The notes beneath the pieces were generated by a model. The model did not search any database, was not told the origin of the DNA, and saw nothing but the letters and a program-made list of their open reading frames with translations. A stretch of 64,000 bases of DNA from Diphasiastrum complanatum (lineage: Eukaryota > Streptophyta > Lycopodiopsida > Lycopodiales > Lycopodiaceae). Position 1 is the stretch's first letter; every line of letters begins with the position of its first letter. Positions 56,143 to 64,000 of this stretch are shown in pieces. The stretch lies in NCBI GenBank assembly GCA_029204225.1, contig CM055109.1, forward strand, positions 28,476,861 to 28,540,860, written 5' to 3'. The translations under genes were made by a program, and so were the position numbers.

Positions 56143-57280
56143 GTACTGTATTTTCCTAGCTTTAGTCCAAGTGGTTAAACTAGTTTGCAATTTTCACACA
56201 ATCACTACATGCAAATATTTTTGACTAAGAAGTTGATGTTGTCTATTATGCTTGGTACTGTGGCCCATCCCTTCATTAGCATCATGGGTGATCAAGCTAC
56301 ACCAGCAAGACTTTGTTTTGAAGCATCTTTATCCAGTATGCAAACTGATCTATTTTTGCTTTTGTGAATTATTGGGCACAACCCACACTTGCTGCTCTGC
56401 TACAATAGAGAAGGAAAGAAAGTCATATAGAAGGCCTTGGATCCTACATTCGGACAGGGGAATGCTAAAAGTTTGTAGAAAATAAAGTGAATCAATATAA
56501 GTTTTTATAGTGAATTTCATATCCTTGGAGTTAAGAAACACATTTCAAAGAAAAGGGATGGAATCTTTGTGAAGAACATAGTCGCAAATCGATTCAAATT
56601 GAGCAGATTTTACCTGAAATTGTCCTATTGCAAAACAGTTTGGAAATTTCTTTTTCCTACAAAGTTTCCCCAAAAAGGTGGGAAAAAATCAAGTCCCTTA
56701 CAACAAGGGTTTATATAAGAGCTATTCAATGTGATTCTAAAGCTTTTGAATCACAATTTATTGCTATTATTGCACTGAAGAACAAATGGAAGATTGATAT
56801 ATATTGAGAAGCTGGAGGAAGCTTTTGTGATCAACCTTTAACCAGGACAATGCGTTTACCAAGCTACAAGTGGTATAATTACTTGTACTTAAGCTAACTT
56901 CAATCAGATATTTTAACTCTACACAGCAAGATTCTCCTTTGATTTTCCAAGATGTAGATAATGTCACTTTGGTTCATTCAGCCATAATTCAAGATCTCCT
57001 TTAGACACAAACTATTTTAAATCTTGAGGCAAATTTATCTTCTATGACAATTCTTTTGTGGTTCAAGTTTTAGGACATTTAGCCTCTAGTTAGTAACCTA
57101 TCATCATTTGGTCACGTATTGGGGTCCAGGTTCATCTGGTAGGGCCCCCAACCTTGAGTTGCTCTTGAAGACCATGAATCAAATACTTTGAGTATTTCTT
57201 ATTGATTTTTATAGCCCATTATAAGGCAATACATTTCAAAATGTATTGTTTGGAACATGTAGTATGTTTTGACCTCCAAA
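56143..57280 (+). other. Start of the last intron, with a dispersed short repeat
   Basis: A copy of the short repeat lies at about 56575-56660 in reverse orientation. No exon is visible here or anywhere to 64000, so this intron is at least 7.8 kb. Confidence 0.6.
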
Positions 57281-58926
57281 CTTCGGAATGGGTTTTTGAG
57301 CTCCTAACTACGAGAACATCTTGACTCAAAAGTTGTACACTGTTTTCGATGTCGATGTCGGTTCTTGGAAGGTGTATCTGCCTCGTCCTCTGATGGTATG
57401 TCTGACCTAGTGTCTTCCCTGAAGCATTTGTTGGTGAAGAAAGATGTGATATGAAGATGGGGATCCTGGTGTTTGTACTCATCACGTTGGCATAGCTCCT
57501 CGTGTAACAAGAACATGTCTCTTAACATCCGGACGATACATCATGGATCCTCATATGAGATGAGGAATTTGCAAATTGATTGGAGAATCTCGAAAAAGGC
57601 ATAGTATCGTCCACTAATCTCATAAAATATAGGCACATGAAGATAAAGTGCTGAATAAGCAGTAATATTGGCCACGTATCTCATAATAAGCAGGACATTT
57701 TAAGATGAAATGCTCCTTAGTCTCAACCTCCCAGTGAACATATTCGGCATATCATGTCATCACGCGGGCTACCTTGGAAGCGTCCCGTCTCAACCTGATG
57801 TGAAGAAACTCTGATCTTTCCCATTGTTTATCTGAAATAATGTGATAGCCCAAAATCTAAGTACTGTGGCTGGATTGGGAAGCCGTATATATCAAGCTCT
57901 AAAAAGTGAGTCTGACAGAAGTCAGGTTTAACACCCAATTGTCCTTGCCAGGTATGTCGAAGATACACATGATAAATTTATCACTTGAGATACTCATGAG
58001 TGCCTACTGGGATGTCGGAGATGGTGATACCAAGCAAACCCAAGAGACAAGTAGCATGTGAATACCAAGATGAATGGAAGCCTAGACTATGGTTAATCGA
58101 AGAGGTAATCGCCAGAAATGTATATTTGTCAGGAGGAAGCGCCAAGGCTCTCTGGATATACATGATGAGTTTGAAGAGAGCATCAACTAATAATGGAGGA
58201 ATTGCAAACTGTGTAGTGATGATCTGATGTGGTACTGATGGCTTAGCCCATATCATTCGAGAAAGCATAGTGATTTGTAGCCATGATATACTGGCCCAAT
58301 CAGAGGAGGTAAGGCATGCACACCAAGTCTTAGCTAAATAGAGTTCTGTAGGAGTGACCATAATGTCAAAAAGGCTACACTTACTAGGAGCATCATGAAT
58401 ATATCTCTTGAAACAAAATCTCTCTAGCTAGCCAAAGGATGCATGGCCCTTACCCAGGTGGGCCAAGGTTGCATGTCGCATACTAAAAATAGGACGACTG
58501 AAATGCACCCCTAGGTAAGTATAAGATGAAACCACCTCTAGAAGTTGATCCTCAAAGGTAAACTCCTATCTTTGCATAAAGGATCTAGAAGTATTGAAGA
58601 CCATAACTTTGGTCTTCGAAATGTTCACCGATAATCCCCATCTAGCACAAAATGTATGTAGATTGTCCAAATGTCTCTGTAGTCCCTCACTGGTCGGTGA
58701 TAACAGAGCTACATCATTAGCATACAACAATATGGCAATCAAGATATCATCACCAAGGCTACAACCCAAACCACCATCTCGACTGATAATCTCCTCAAGC
58801 TCATCAATGTATAGTCCAAATAAAGTAGGTGAAAGGGAACAATCTTGTTTCACCCCAATAGTGCTCAACACTGGATTTGAGATGCCGAACTCACCTCTGA
58901 AACAACCCCAAACTCTTGACCCACTC
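57281..58926 (-). mobile_element. LINE piece: reverse transcriptase end to C-terminus
   Basis: Minus strand from 58926: VLSTIGVKQDCSLSPTLFGL, YIDELEEIISRDGG, AILLYANDVALLSPTSEGLQ (YADD-like block with N for the second residue), VNISKTKVMVFNTSR, a broken linker, then LSRMIWAKPSVPHQI, the FYEISGRYYA block and a hydrophilic C-terminal tail with DIPSEDEADTPS to about 57300. Several stops and shifts. No stem-loop or CT tail is recognisable at its 3' side. Confidence 0.83.
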
Positions 58927-59140
58927 CAACTCATCAACGTATAGTCCAAAGAGTATGGTGAAAGAGAGCACCCCTGCTTAACCCCAATTGTACTCCAGAT
59001 ATGCTCAGAAATACCACTGCTATGACAGAAGTAGCCCAGAGATAAGATATCTGACTCATCCTCTGATCCTCATCATCGTCGTCGTCATCATCATCATCAG
59101 GCTCTATGTCTCGTGATCTCCGCCTGGAGAAGAAAGAGGT
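58927..59140 (-). mobile_element. Second LINE piece, RT fragment and poly-D stretch
   Basis: Minus strand: STIGVKQGCSLSP again, followed after a shift by the LFGLYVDELEW block; this repeats the RT segment at the start of the neighbouring LINE piece. Upstream on the minus strand is an acidic DDDDDDDDDEDQ stretch coded by an ATC/GTC run (59068-59098). The junctions with the copia remnant are not sharp. Confidence 0.6.
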
Positions 59141-59154
59141 AATCAATGGCTGAG

Positions 59155-59249
59155 AGGTAAGATGCTGAGACTTTCATCTTGAACTTCCAGAGATGGTAGT
59201 TCTCTCCATCGAGTTTGTTGATCAGAGATGAACTAGAAGATGGATCCAT
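59155..59249 (-). pseudogene. Copia gag N-terminus remnant
   Basis: The minus strand starts MDPSSSSSLINKLDGENYHL then WKFKMKV, the copia gag start, after which it breaks into unrelated sequence. It lies about 135 bases downstream (minus) of a primer site. Confidence 0.82.
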
Positions 59250-59382
59250 TCTGGTGTAGAGAGCGAGATCACTAGTAGAAACAACGATGTCAAAATACTG
59301 CTAGCTATGCACTTGCAAAAACGATGTCTTGGTAGAAACAAGACTGACAACTTGCATGGAAATGCAGATTCCTGAACCACAA

Positions 59383-59394
59383 GCTCTGATACCA
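59383..59394 (-). promoter_or_regulatory. Primer binding site of the copia remnant
   Basis: On the minus strand TGGTATCAGAGC follows an LTR end TTTTTCGGACA. The LTR begins at 59395 on + (TGTCCGAAAAATTAG); its other limit was not found. Confidence 0.85.
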
Positions 59395-59889
59395 TGTCCG
59401 AAAAATTAGTATCTGTAGCGGAATTAGAATCGATTCAGAGATGGGCGTCCAGAATCAAAATTTGGAACGAGATACTAGCAGCGGAAACTTACAACGGACA
59501 GTTGTGGATTGAAAGTGTGTCAGCGTAGCAGCAAGAAGAACAAGATGTAAGCAATCTGTAATAATGCACAAATGAACAATAGTTGTGTGTGGAGAAAATT
59601 GCACTCTTGATTACTAAAAAATAGAGTACATGAGCGTGAAGCTGTGCGTTGGTTCTATAAGGTGCAAAAATACAGAGCTTCAGAGGCTTGATCGTTGCTA
59701 ACAGTATTCTTACGGATGAAAAAAATTCGAATAAGAACCATAATTGTCCAGATTATCACCGACTGCTAAAGGTGCAAACTTTATTTACTTGACTTGTTAA
59801 TGATTGTAGTTCAGTGATCAGTACTTTGAATCTACTTAATTAATTAGAGCCGCCTTGTAGTAGATAGCCGTTGTTGTAAATAGTAAAAT
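59395..59889 (-). repeat. Probable LTR of the copia remnant plus unassigned sequence
   Basis: The LTR starts at 59395 as judged by the primer site. CGGACA at 59494-59499 could be the other end (105 bases), but the usual length would reach further. The rest shows nothing recognisable. Confidence 0.45.
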
Positions 59890-60049
59890 CTATGTACAAG
59901 TAGGTGGACTGTCAATGTTGTCCTTCAAGTCGTCTGACAACTTTTTCCTGTATTGAATTTGATCTAACTTGATGAGGGAGTCCTCAGTCGAGTGGCCGAA
60001 AGATAACGTCTGAGATAAATAACCCGGCCAAATGGGAAGCCCGGAATCA

Positions 60050-61260
60050 TCAAGCTGACAAAGATGAGTGTGGTAGAAATGAAGCTTGATCCATGATGGA
60101 TCCGGGTGAGACCAAACAATGCAGATAATCCTCTCCACCCTCTTCTCTAATAATCCACTCAAGATCGTCAATGTATAGAGCAAAGAGAGTAGGGGACAAA
60201 GTACATGCATGCTTTACTCCCACTGTACTATGAATATAAGAGGACCATCCATCACCATCCCGGAAGCGAGTCAAAACTCTCTCATACAATGTGATGATAG
60301 CAGCAAGGATCTCCTAAGAAAAGCCAAGTGATGCCAGGCGTTGGAGTAAAAGGTGTCTTGGAACAGAATCAGAGGCTTTGCGGAAGTCCACAAAGCAACA
60401 ATAAACCCTCTGCTTCCTGAACTTAGCCTCCTCAATAATACATCTCAGGATAAATATCTGGTCAGCCGTGGAGTAGTCAGCGCGAAAACCTGCCTGTCCC
60501 ATAGCATGTAACCCTCTGTCTCTGAGCTGATGATAGACTGCAAAACTGATCCATATAGCTTGGCCATAGTGTGACTGATCATAATAGTGTGGTAGTTGTC
60601 TACATTCAAAGGATCCCTGACTTTGAGTATAGGGTGTAAAAGGTTGGTGCACCAAGAAGTGGGAAGACCAAAAATGACAGATTGGTTAAAGATATGGGAA
60701 ATGTAAGGGGCGATAATGTGAGTGACTGGTTTTAGGAAGTCCATGCTTAAGAAGTCAACATCAGTGGCCTTACGAGTTTGACCATTTTTAATGGTGTTTT
60801 CAACCATGGACGGAGTGAAGAGGGTGAATTCTGATGGGCATGGGGAAAGAGAAATGGAAAGAGAGTCTACTATATATAGTTTGGTAGCATAATTTATCCA
60901 TGACTCTATAGCAATAGGAGCGGGTTTACATGGGTTTTTAGAGAACATCCACAAAAAGAAGGTGGAGGATGGGGAGGCCAAAGCATCGATAAGTTTTTGT
61001 CCCAAGGACTGTGGATCAGCTGTCTTTTTTTTCAGGGTCACTTTGTGATACTCCTTTTGTTTCAAAGGTGTGAGGAGAGTGGTATCTAGCGTAAAAAACT
61101 TGTTTATGCAGTGAGAAACACTCCGTGTCATACCATCTGTCGTGGGTGCGTTTATGAGATGAGAAATTTTTCGAAGGATATGCAATATTGGCAGATTGTG
61201 AAAGAGTTTGGGATAAGAAGGCCGCTTGCTGGTCAACCGAGGAGATGAAGGGAAAGTCAT
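60050..61260 (-). pseudogene. LINE reverse transcriptase (N-terminal part and palm start)
   Basis: Minus strand: STFFLWMFSKNPCKPAPIAI, FTPSMVENTIKNGQTRKATD, GLPTSWCTNLLHPILKVRDP, NVDNYHTIMISHTMAKLYGS, then GFRADYSTADQIFILRCIIE, KQRVYCCFVDFRKASDSVPR (motif A, catalytic D) and CTLSPTLFALYIDDLEWII. Three frames, with stops between them. The YADD-containing part is deleted. Confidence 0.88.
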
Positions 61261-61269
61261 GGAGAAAAG

Positions 61270-62172
61270 TGGTTAAGGACGAGGTGTAAGTGGGAAAACC
61301 TGACGGAGAGAAAGCAGGGCGAGGGTGACGGATGGGTCGGTGTGTTGTGACCGTGGTAATAGGTTGTCCAAGGGATAGAAGCAGGAGGGAGTGATCAGAG
61401 ATGGTAGGAGGTATAATGTGGAAGGTATGAAGGAATGGGATCAAAGCCGGTGAACCAATGGAGTAGTCTACAACACTATGTCCTCTCCCGTGTGGGTGAC
61501 AGGTAAAATCTGACGATGAAGGCCAGCGAGGAATGCCATTCAATATGGCTAAGGAATGGGCCTCTGCTAATCCAATCAATTGCTCTCCAAAGTGAGTAGC
61601 CGGAGTATCTGTATCCTGTGAGGTCCTGTCCAATCCCATATCTAATGTGTGAACCTGTAGGAAGTCATTCTCTGCATGAAACTCTACTTGCTTGATGCTT
61701 GTGCGTGCATTAAAATCCCCCTGATAGCAGAATAAGGCCTCGCTGTGAAAAGCTAACTATATCATTTGAGAGAGCCTGGAAAGGATCACCACCAAAATCC
61801 GCAAAGGATGATGTCTGTGGTGCAAAATAACCGACTGCTAGAAAGAGGTCCTGAGAAAGCCCCAAACAGTGACCAAAGAACTGTAACCAAATAAACCGTG
61901 CAAATGGATCACTTTTGACCAGTTTAGAATGAGTACTAACATCTTTGGTAAGACATGCAACACCACCTAAACCACGAGAGGTCTTCCCTCTCAAGAAAGG
62001 CCGATGTGCTAAGTGCCAAGTGTAATCCTGTATGAATGGAAGTGGTCGGTACAATGATTCATGAGTCTCTGCTAACAATAGGATATCCCATCTTAGCATA
62101 AAAGAACGGAAATCACCTGCCAAAGAAGATGATAGTATGCCATTACAATTCCCAAAACCGATACGTAAAGGC
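61270..62172 (-). pseudogene. LINE endonuclease
   Basis: Minus strand: PLRIGFGNCNGILSSS, LRWDILLLAETHESLYRPLP (ETH catalytic block), GLGGVACLTKDVSTHSKL, LFLAVGYFAPQTSSFADFGG, RGLILLSGGF (where GDFNAR is expected; a shift follows), YSIGSPALIPF and TISDHSLLLLSLGQP (SDH block). Confidence 0.88.
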
Positions 62173-62216
62173 TTAGGGAAACTCGGGCTCCTCCTTTGCC
62201 CAGGAGCCCCGAATCT

Positions 62217-62612
62217 CTATTGTGAAATCTTATTAACTTTTTTTGGCTTGCCTTCAATGAAAACCACCTGCTGATTCCTTGCATTTGCATCTTGAATAAT
62301 TTGTTTCCTGGCTTGCCATTGCTTGTGTGTAAGATCTTCGTCCATAAAAATAAAGGTCCCTTTTAATTTGGCTCTAAGGCGTAAAGCCGCGTTGCGGTAG
62401 TCCATAGAACGAAATTTGATAAACAAGACATTACAGTTAAACTTACTTCTCCAAGCTATATCAAAACCATCAGTGTTGTGTGAAAGCTTAGTTAAAAGCA
62501 AATCTTTTGCCTCCTCGATGGGCTTATCCCTGTTGGGAACCTCTCTAACTCCGATATTGAGGGCTTGTTTAGCCCTTCTTTGGCGCAACAAGACCATATA
62601 AGTGCGACACAA
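62217..62612 (-). pseudogene. LINE ORF1-like RNA-binding segment
   Basis: Minus strand, 131 residues: VREVPNRDKPIEEAKDLLLT, GFDIAWRSKFNCNVLFIKFR, AALRLRAKLKGTFIFMDEDL and THKQWQARKQIIQDANARNQ. The layout recalls the C-terminal half of LINE ORF1 proteins, which bind the element RNA. Its position just before the endonuclease supports this. The family call is tentative. Confidence 0.6.
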
Positions 62613-63371
62613 CGAGAGTCCTCATATCCAATCAGTGCTCTGAGTGTAGTAGGCATGTCTTTTTATAGACAGTGATATCTCCCTCTAATCTCATAATATA
62701 TGGGGCCTCTGAAGATGAAATGCTCCTCGGACTCTATCTCATGTAGGGGACATAGCAGGCATAGTCTCTCCTCTCGTGGTGTACCCTGGAATCTGCCTAT
62801 CTCAATAGCCAACTGATGTGAGGAGACTTTGAACTGTCCCAAAGTGAAACGGAGACTGGGTGATAGACCAGAGGACAAATAGCGAGGTAAAACTGGAAGA
62901 CCAGTGGCATCCTGCTCCAGAAAGTGAGTCCGGTAGTAGTCAGGCTTAACCCCCAAGCTGGTGTCGCCAAGTACAATCGAGATATGCTTTGTATAAAAAA
63001 CGTCTAATGTACTCGTGTGTACCCAAAGGGAGATCAATGATAGTGATACCAAAAGCTTCCATGAGGAAGTGTGATAGCCGGTATCCCTGAGTCTGAAGGT
63101 GATGAGAGGACATGAGTGCAAGCCGCGTATATCTCTGCTCTGTATCAGGAAGTGCCTGAGCTCTCCGGATGTATGTGATAAGCTGGAAGGCTGCCTCAAT
63201 CTGAATAGGGGGGGTGGCAAACTCCGCAAGGATGATCTCATGTGGAACCGAGGGCTTCGCTCGGATTATGCGAGCTAACATGGTGGTCTGTAAGTGTGAA
63301 ATGCTGGACCAGTGTGAAGATGATAGTCCTGTACACCATATCTCTGCCGCATACAAGGCTGAAGGGGTGAC
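62613..63371 (-). mobile_element. LINE C-terminal piece
   Basis: Minus strand from 63371: TPSALYAAEIWCTGLSSSHW, ISHLQTTMLARIIRAKPSVP, HEIILAEFATPPIQIEAAFQ, LGTHEYIRRFLYKAYLD, YYRTHFLEQDATGLPVLPRY, the zinc-knuckle-like RLCLLCPLHEIESEEHFIF and GPIYYEIRGRYHCL. Mostly open in two frames. The 5' side is cut by the LTR at 63372 and the 3' end abuts the LINE 59890-62612. Confidence 0.87.
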
Positions 63372-63841
63372 TGTTATGTACCATAACGGTACGCTCTTCA
63401 GTGACGGCATCACAAGGGGCATGACGCAGGTTTGGCGTTATCGACATGTTTGGGTGCCACGCGTCACCATCCTAGGTGGTCACGTGTCGCCGACAAGACC
63501 GTGCTTGATGGGACTCACTATGCTATGCCTATATAGTGGTGGGGCTTCCCTCTTTCCATTCACTTAGTCTACCCGGGAGTTGGTGGATGGAGAGTACGTG
63601 CATTAGCTAGGATGTATCTCTAGGCCAGGAGATGTATGCTAGGGAGAGCCAAGGGCGATGGCTGGTGGTATGGGACGCCAGTTATCGCAGGAGGCTCGAC
63701 TAGGCATGATTATGTCGATTGCTCCAGTGCATGGGGGTGGGTCGGTTGTGACCCTATGGATGGGCGGATACGGTGGGTCGTCACTGGTATGGGGTGTGCG
63801 ATAACCTTCAAGGCAGTCGGAGATCTTAGGGAGTTGTAACA
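63372..63841 (+). repeat. Left LTR of a further LTR retrotransposon running off the window
   Basis: 470 bases from TGTTATG to TTGTAACA. Near the start, GTTATG and CATAAC pair around TAC. A TATA box CTATATAG lies at 63529-63536. It interrupts a LINE; the expected left site duplication is GTGAC (63367-63371). The rest of the element is outside the window. Confidence 0.82.
63529..63536 (+). promoter_or_regulatory. Candidate TATA box in the 63372 LTR
   Basis: CTATATAG inside the LTR, GC-rich sequence on both sides. A promoter role is inferred from its place in the LTR. Confidence 0.5.
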
Positions 63842-63843
63842 TT

Positions 63844-63855
63844 TGATATCAGAGC
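63844..63855 (+). promoter_or_regulatory. Primer binding site of the 63372 element
   Basis: TGATATCAGAGC just after the LTR, one base different from the TGGTATCAGAGC used by the other elements in the window. Confidence 0.78.
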
Positions 63856-64000
63856 AGCCGATTTCTTATAGTGTGCACACGTTCCCCTTTTGCTTTTGCA
63901 GTTTGGTATTCCTTATAATGGAATGTGGTTGTTTGGTTTTCTTGAACCTTTGTTCAAGTTTATTCTTGAAAGATGGAGCTTCTTTTGGGGATTAGAACTA
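63856..64000 (+). other. Leader of the 63372 element (partial)
   Basis: Noncoding start of the element, cut by the window end. No spatacsin exon is visible here. Confidence 0.6.

Larger units (their letters stand above)
59890..62612 (-). mobile_element. LINE with ORF1-like part, endonuclease and RT, internally deleted
   Basis: The longest LINE in the window. On the minus strand: an ORF1-like RNA-binding segment (62612-62217), endonuclease (62172-61270), RT N-terminal part and palm start (61260-60050), and then a jump to a short C-terminal piece (about 60110-59890; DDSGLPIWPGYLSQTLSFGH). Several frame breaks. The region after the RT motif LSPTLFALYIDDLE and the YADD block is missing. Confidence 0.85.

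Noticed and set aside
56185-56485. Short plus-strand frames after exon 19 as a further spatacsin exon
   Set aside because: No acceptor with matching phase and no similarity to the expected continuation of the protein.
59395-59499. A 105-base LTR ending at CGGACA
   Set aside because: It would be very short for copia, and no partner LTR was found, so the limit is left open.
1-64000. CRISPR array, bacterial operon or phage
   Set aside because: Introns, LTR elements and LINEs show a eukaryotic plant nuclear origin. Repeats here are tandem or dispersed, without regular spacers.
1-64000. tRNA or rRNA genes
   Set aside because: Apart from primer-site complements of tRNA-iMet, no cloverleaf or rRNA segment was recognised by eye.

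Overview
This window looks like nuclear DNA of a large-genome land plant. Evidence: GT-AG introns of up to at least 8 kb, chromodomain Ty3/gypsy and Ty1/copia elements primed by initiator-Met tRNA, plant-type telomere-like CCCTAAA motifs, and a host gene whose exons read as the plant form of spatacsin (SPG11). The many (GA)n/(CT)n arrays next to non-LTR elements resemble fern genomes, but the clade is an inference and cannot be proven from this window.

The only host gene recognised is a spatacsin-like gene on the + strand. Nineteen consecutive internal exons are visible from 18663 to 56142, about 6.2 kb of coding sequence (roughly 2,060 codons) with compatible phases and no stop or frameshift. 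Its first exons lie to the left of the window and its last exons to the right. Almost everything else is transposon sequence filling five swollen introns: more than 18.6 kb before the first visible exon, then 25017-33126, 33334-39788, 41133-49662, and from 56143 past the end of the window.

Region 1-14234 is a nest of LTR retrotransposons, all on +. Gypsy A (left end outside the window; right LTR 13877-14234) was split by copia B (611-12336; site duplication AGAAC). Copia B was in turn split by gypsy C (2614-8922; site duplication CAGGG). Gypsy C has an uninterrupted 1,592-codon gag-pol frame and near-identical LTRs. Gypsy A sits beside a minus-strand gypsy remnant (14235-15290).

Region 15291-18600 holds three minus-strand LINE pieces in head-to-tail order joined by (CT)n tails. 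The intron 25017-33126 holds a copia remnant, a LINE 3' end, a minus-strand gypsy gag and LTR, a deleted LINE, a decayed copia and a hAT-like miniature element. The intron 33334-39788 holds a LINE 3' part, a gypsy 3' remnant, an internally deleted copia derivative (36240-37878) and a LINE endonuclease fragment. The intron 41133-49662 holds a complete minus-strand chromodomain gypsy (42301-48813) whose LTR ends appear to be AG...CT instead of TG...CA. The intron after 51296 holds a ten-unit minisatellite with telomere-like motifs. The final intron holds LINE pieces on the minus strand, a copia leader remnant and the first LTR of a new element (63372-63841) that runs off the window.

The most interesting signals are: (1) a LINE family whose 3' end carries a conserved two-part stem-loop with compensating base changes, then TTAATAAA, then a (CT)n tail, with head-to-tail copies joined at those tails; (2) the gypsy with apparently non-canonical AG...CT LTR termini; (3) a short dispersed repeat present in five introns of the same gene; (4) the telomere-like intronic minisatellite; (5) a GGACGC-rich hAT-like element pair with exact 8-bp site duplications.
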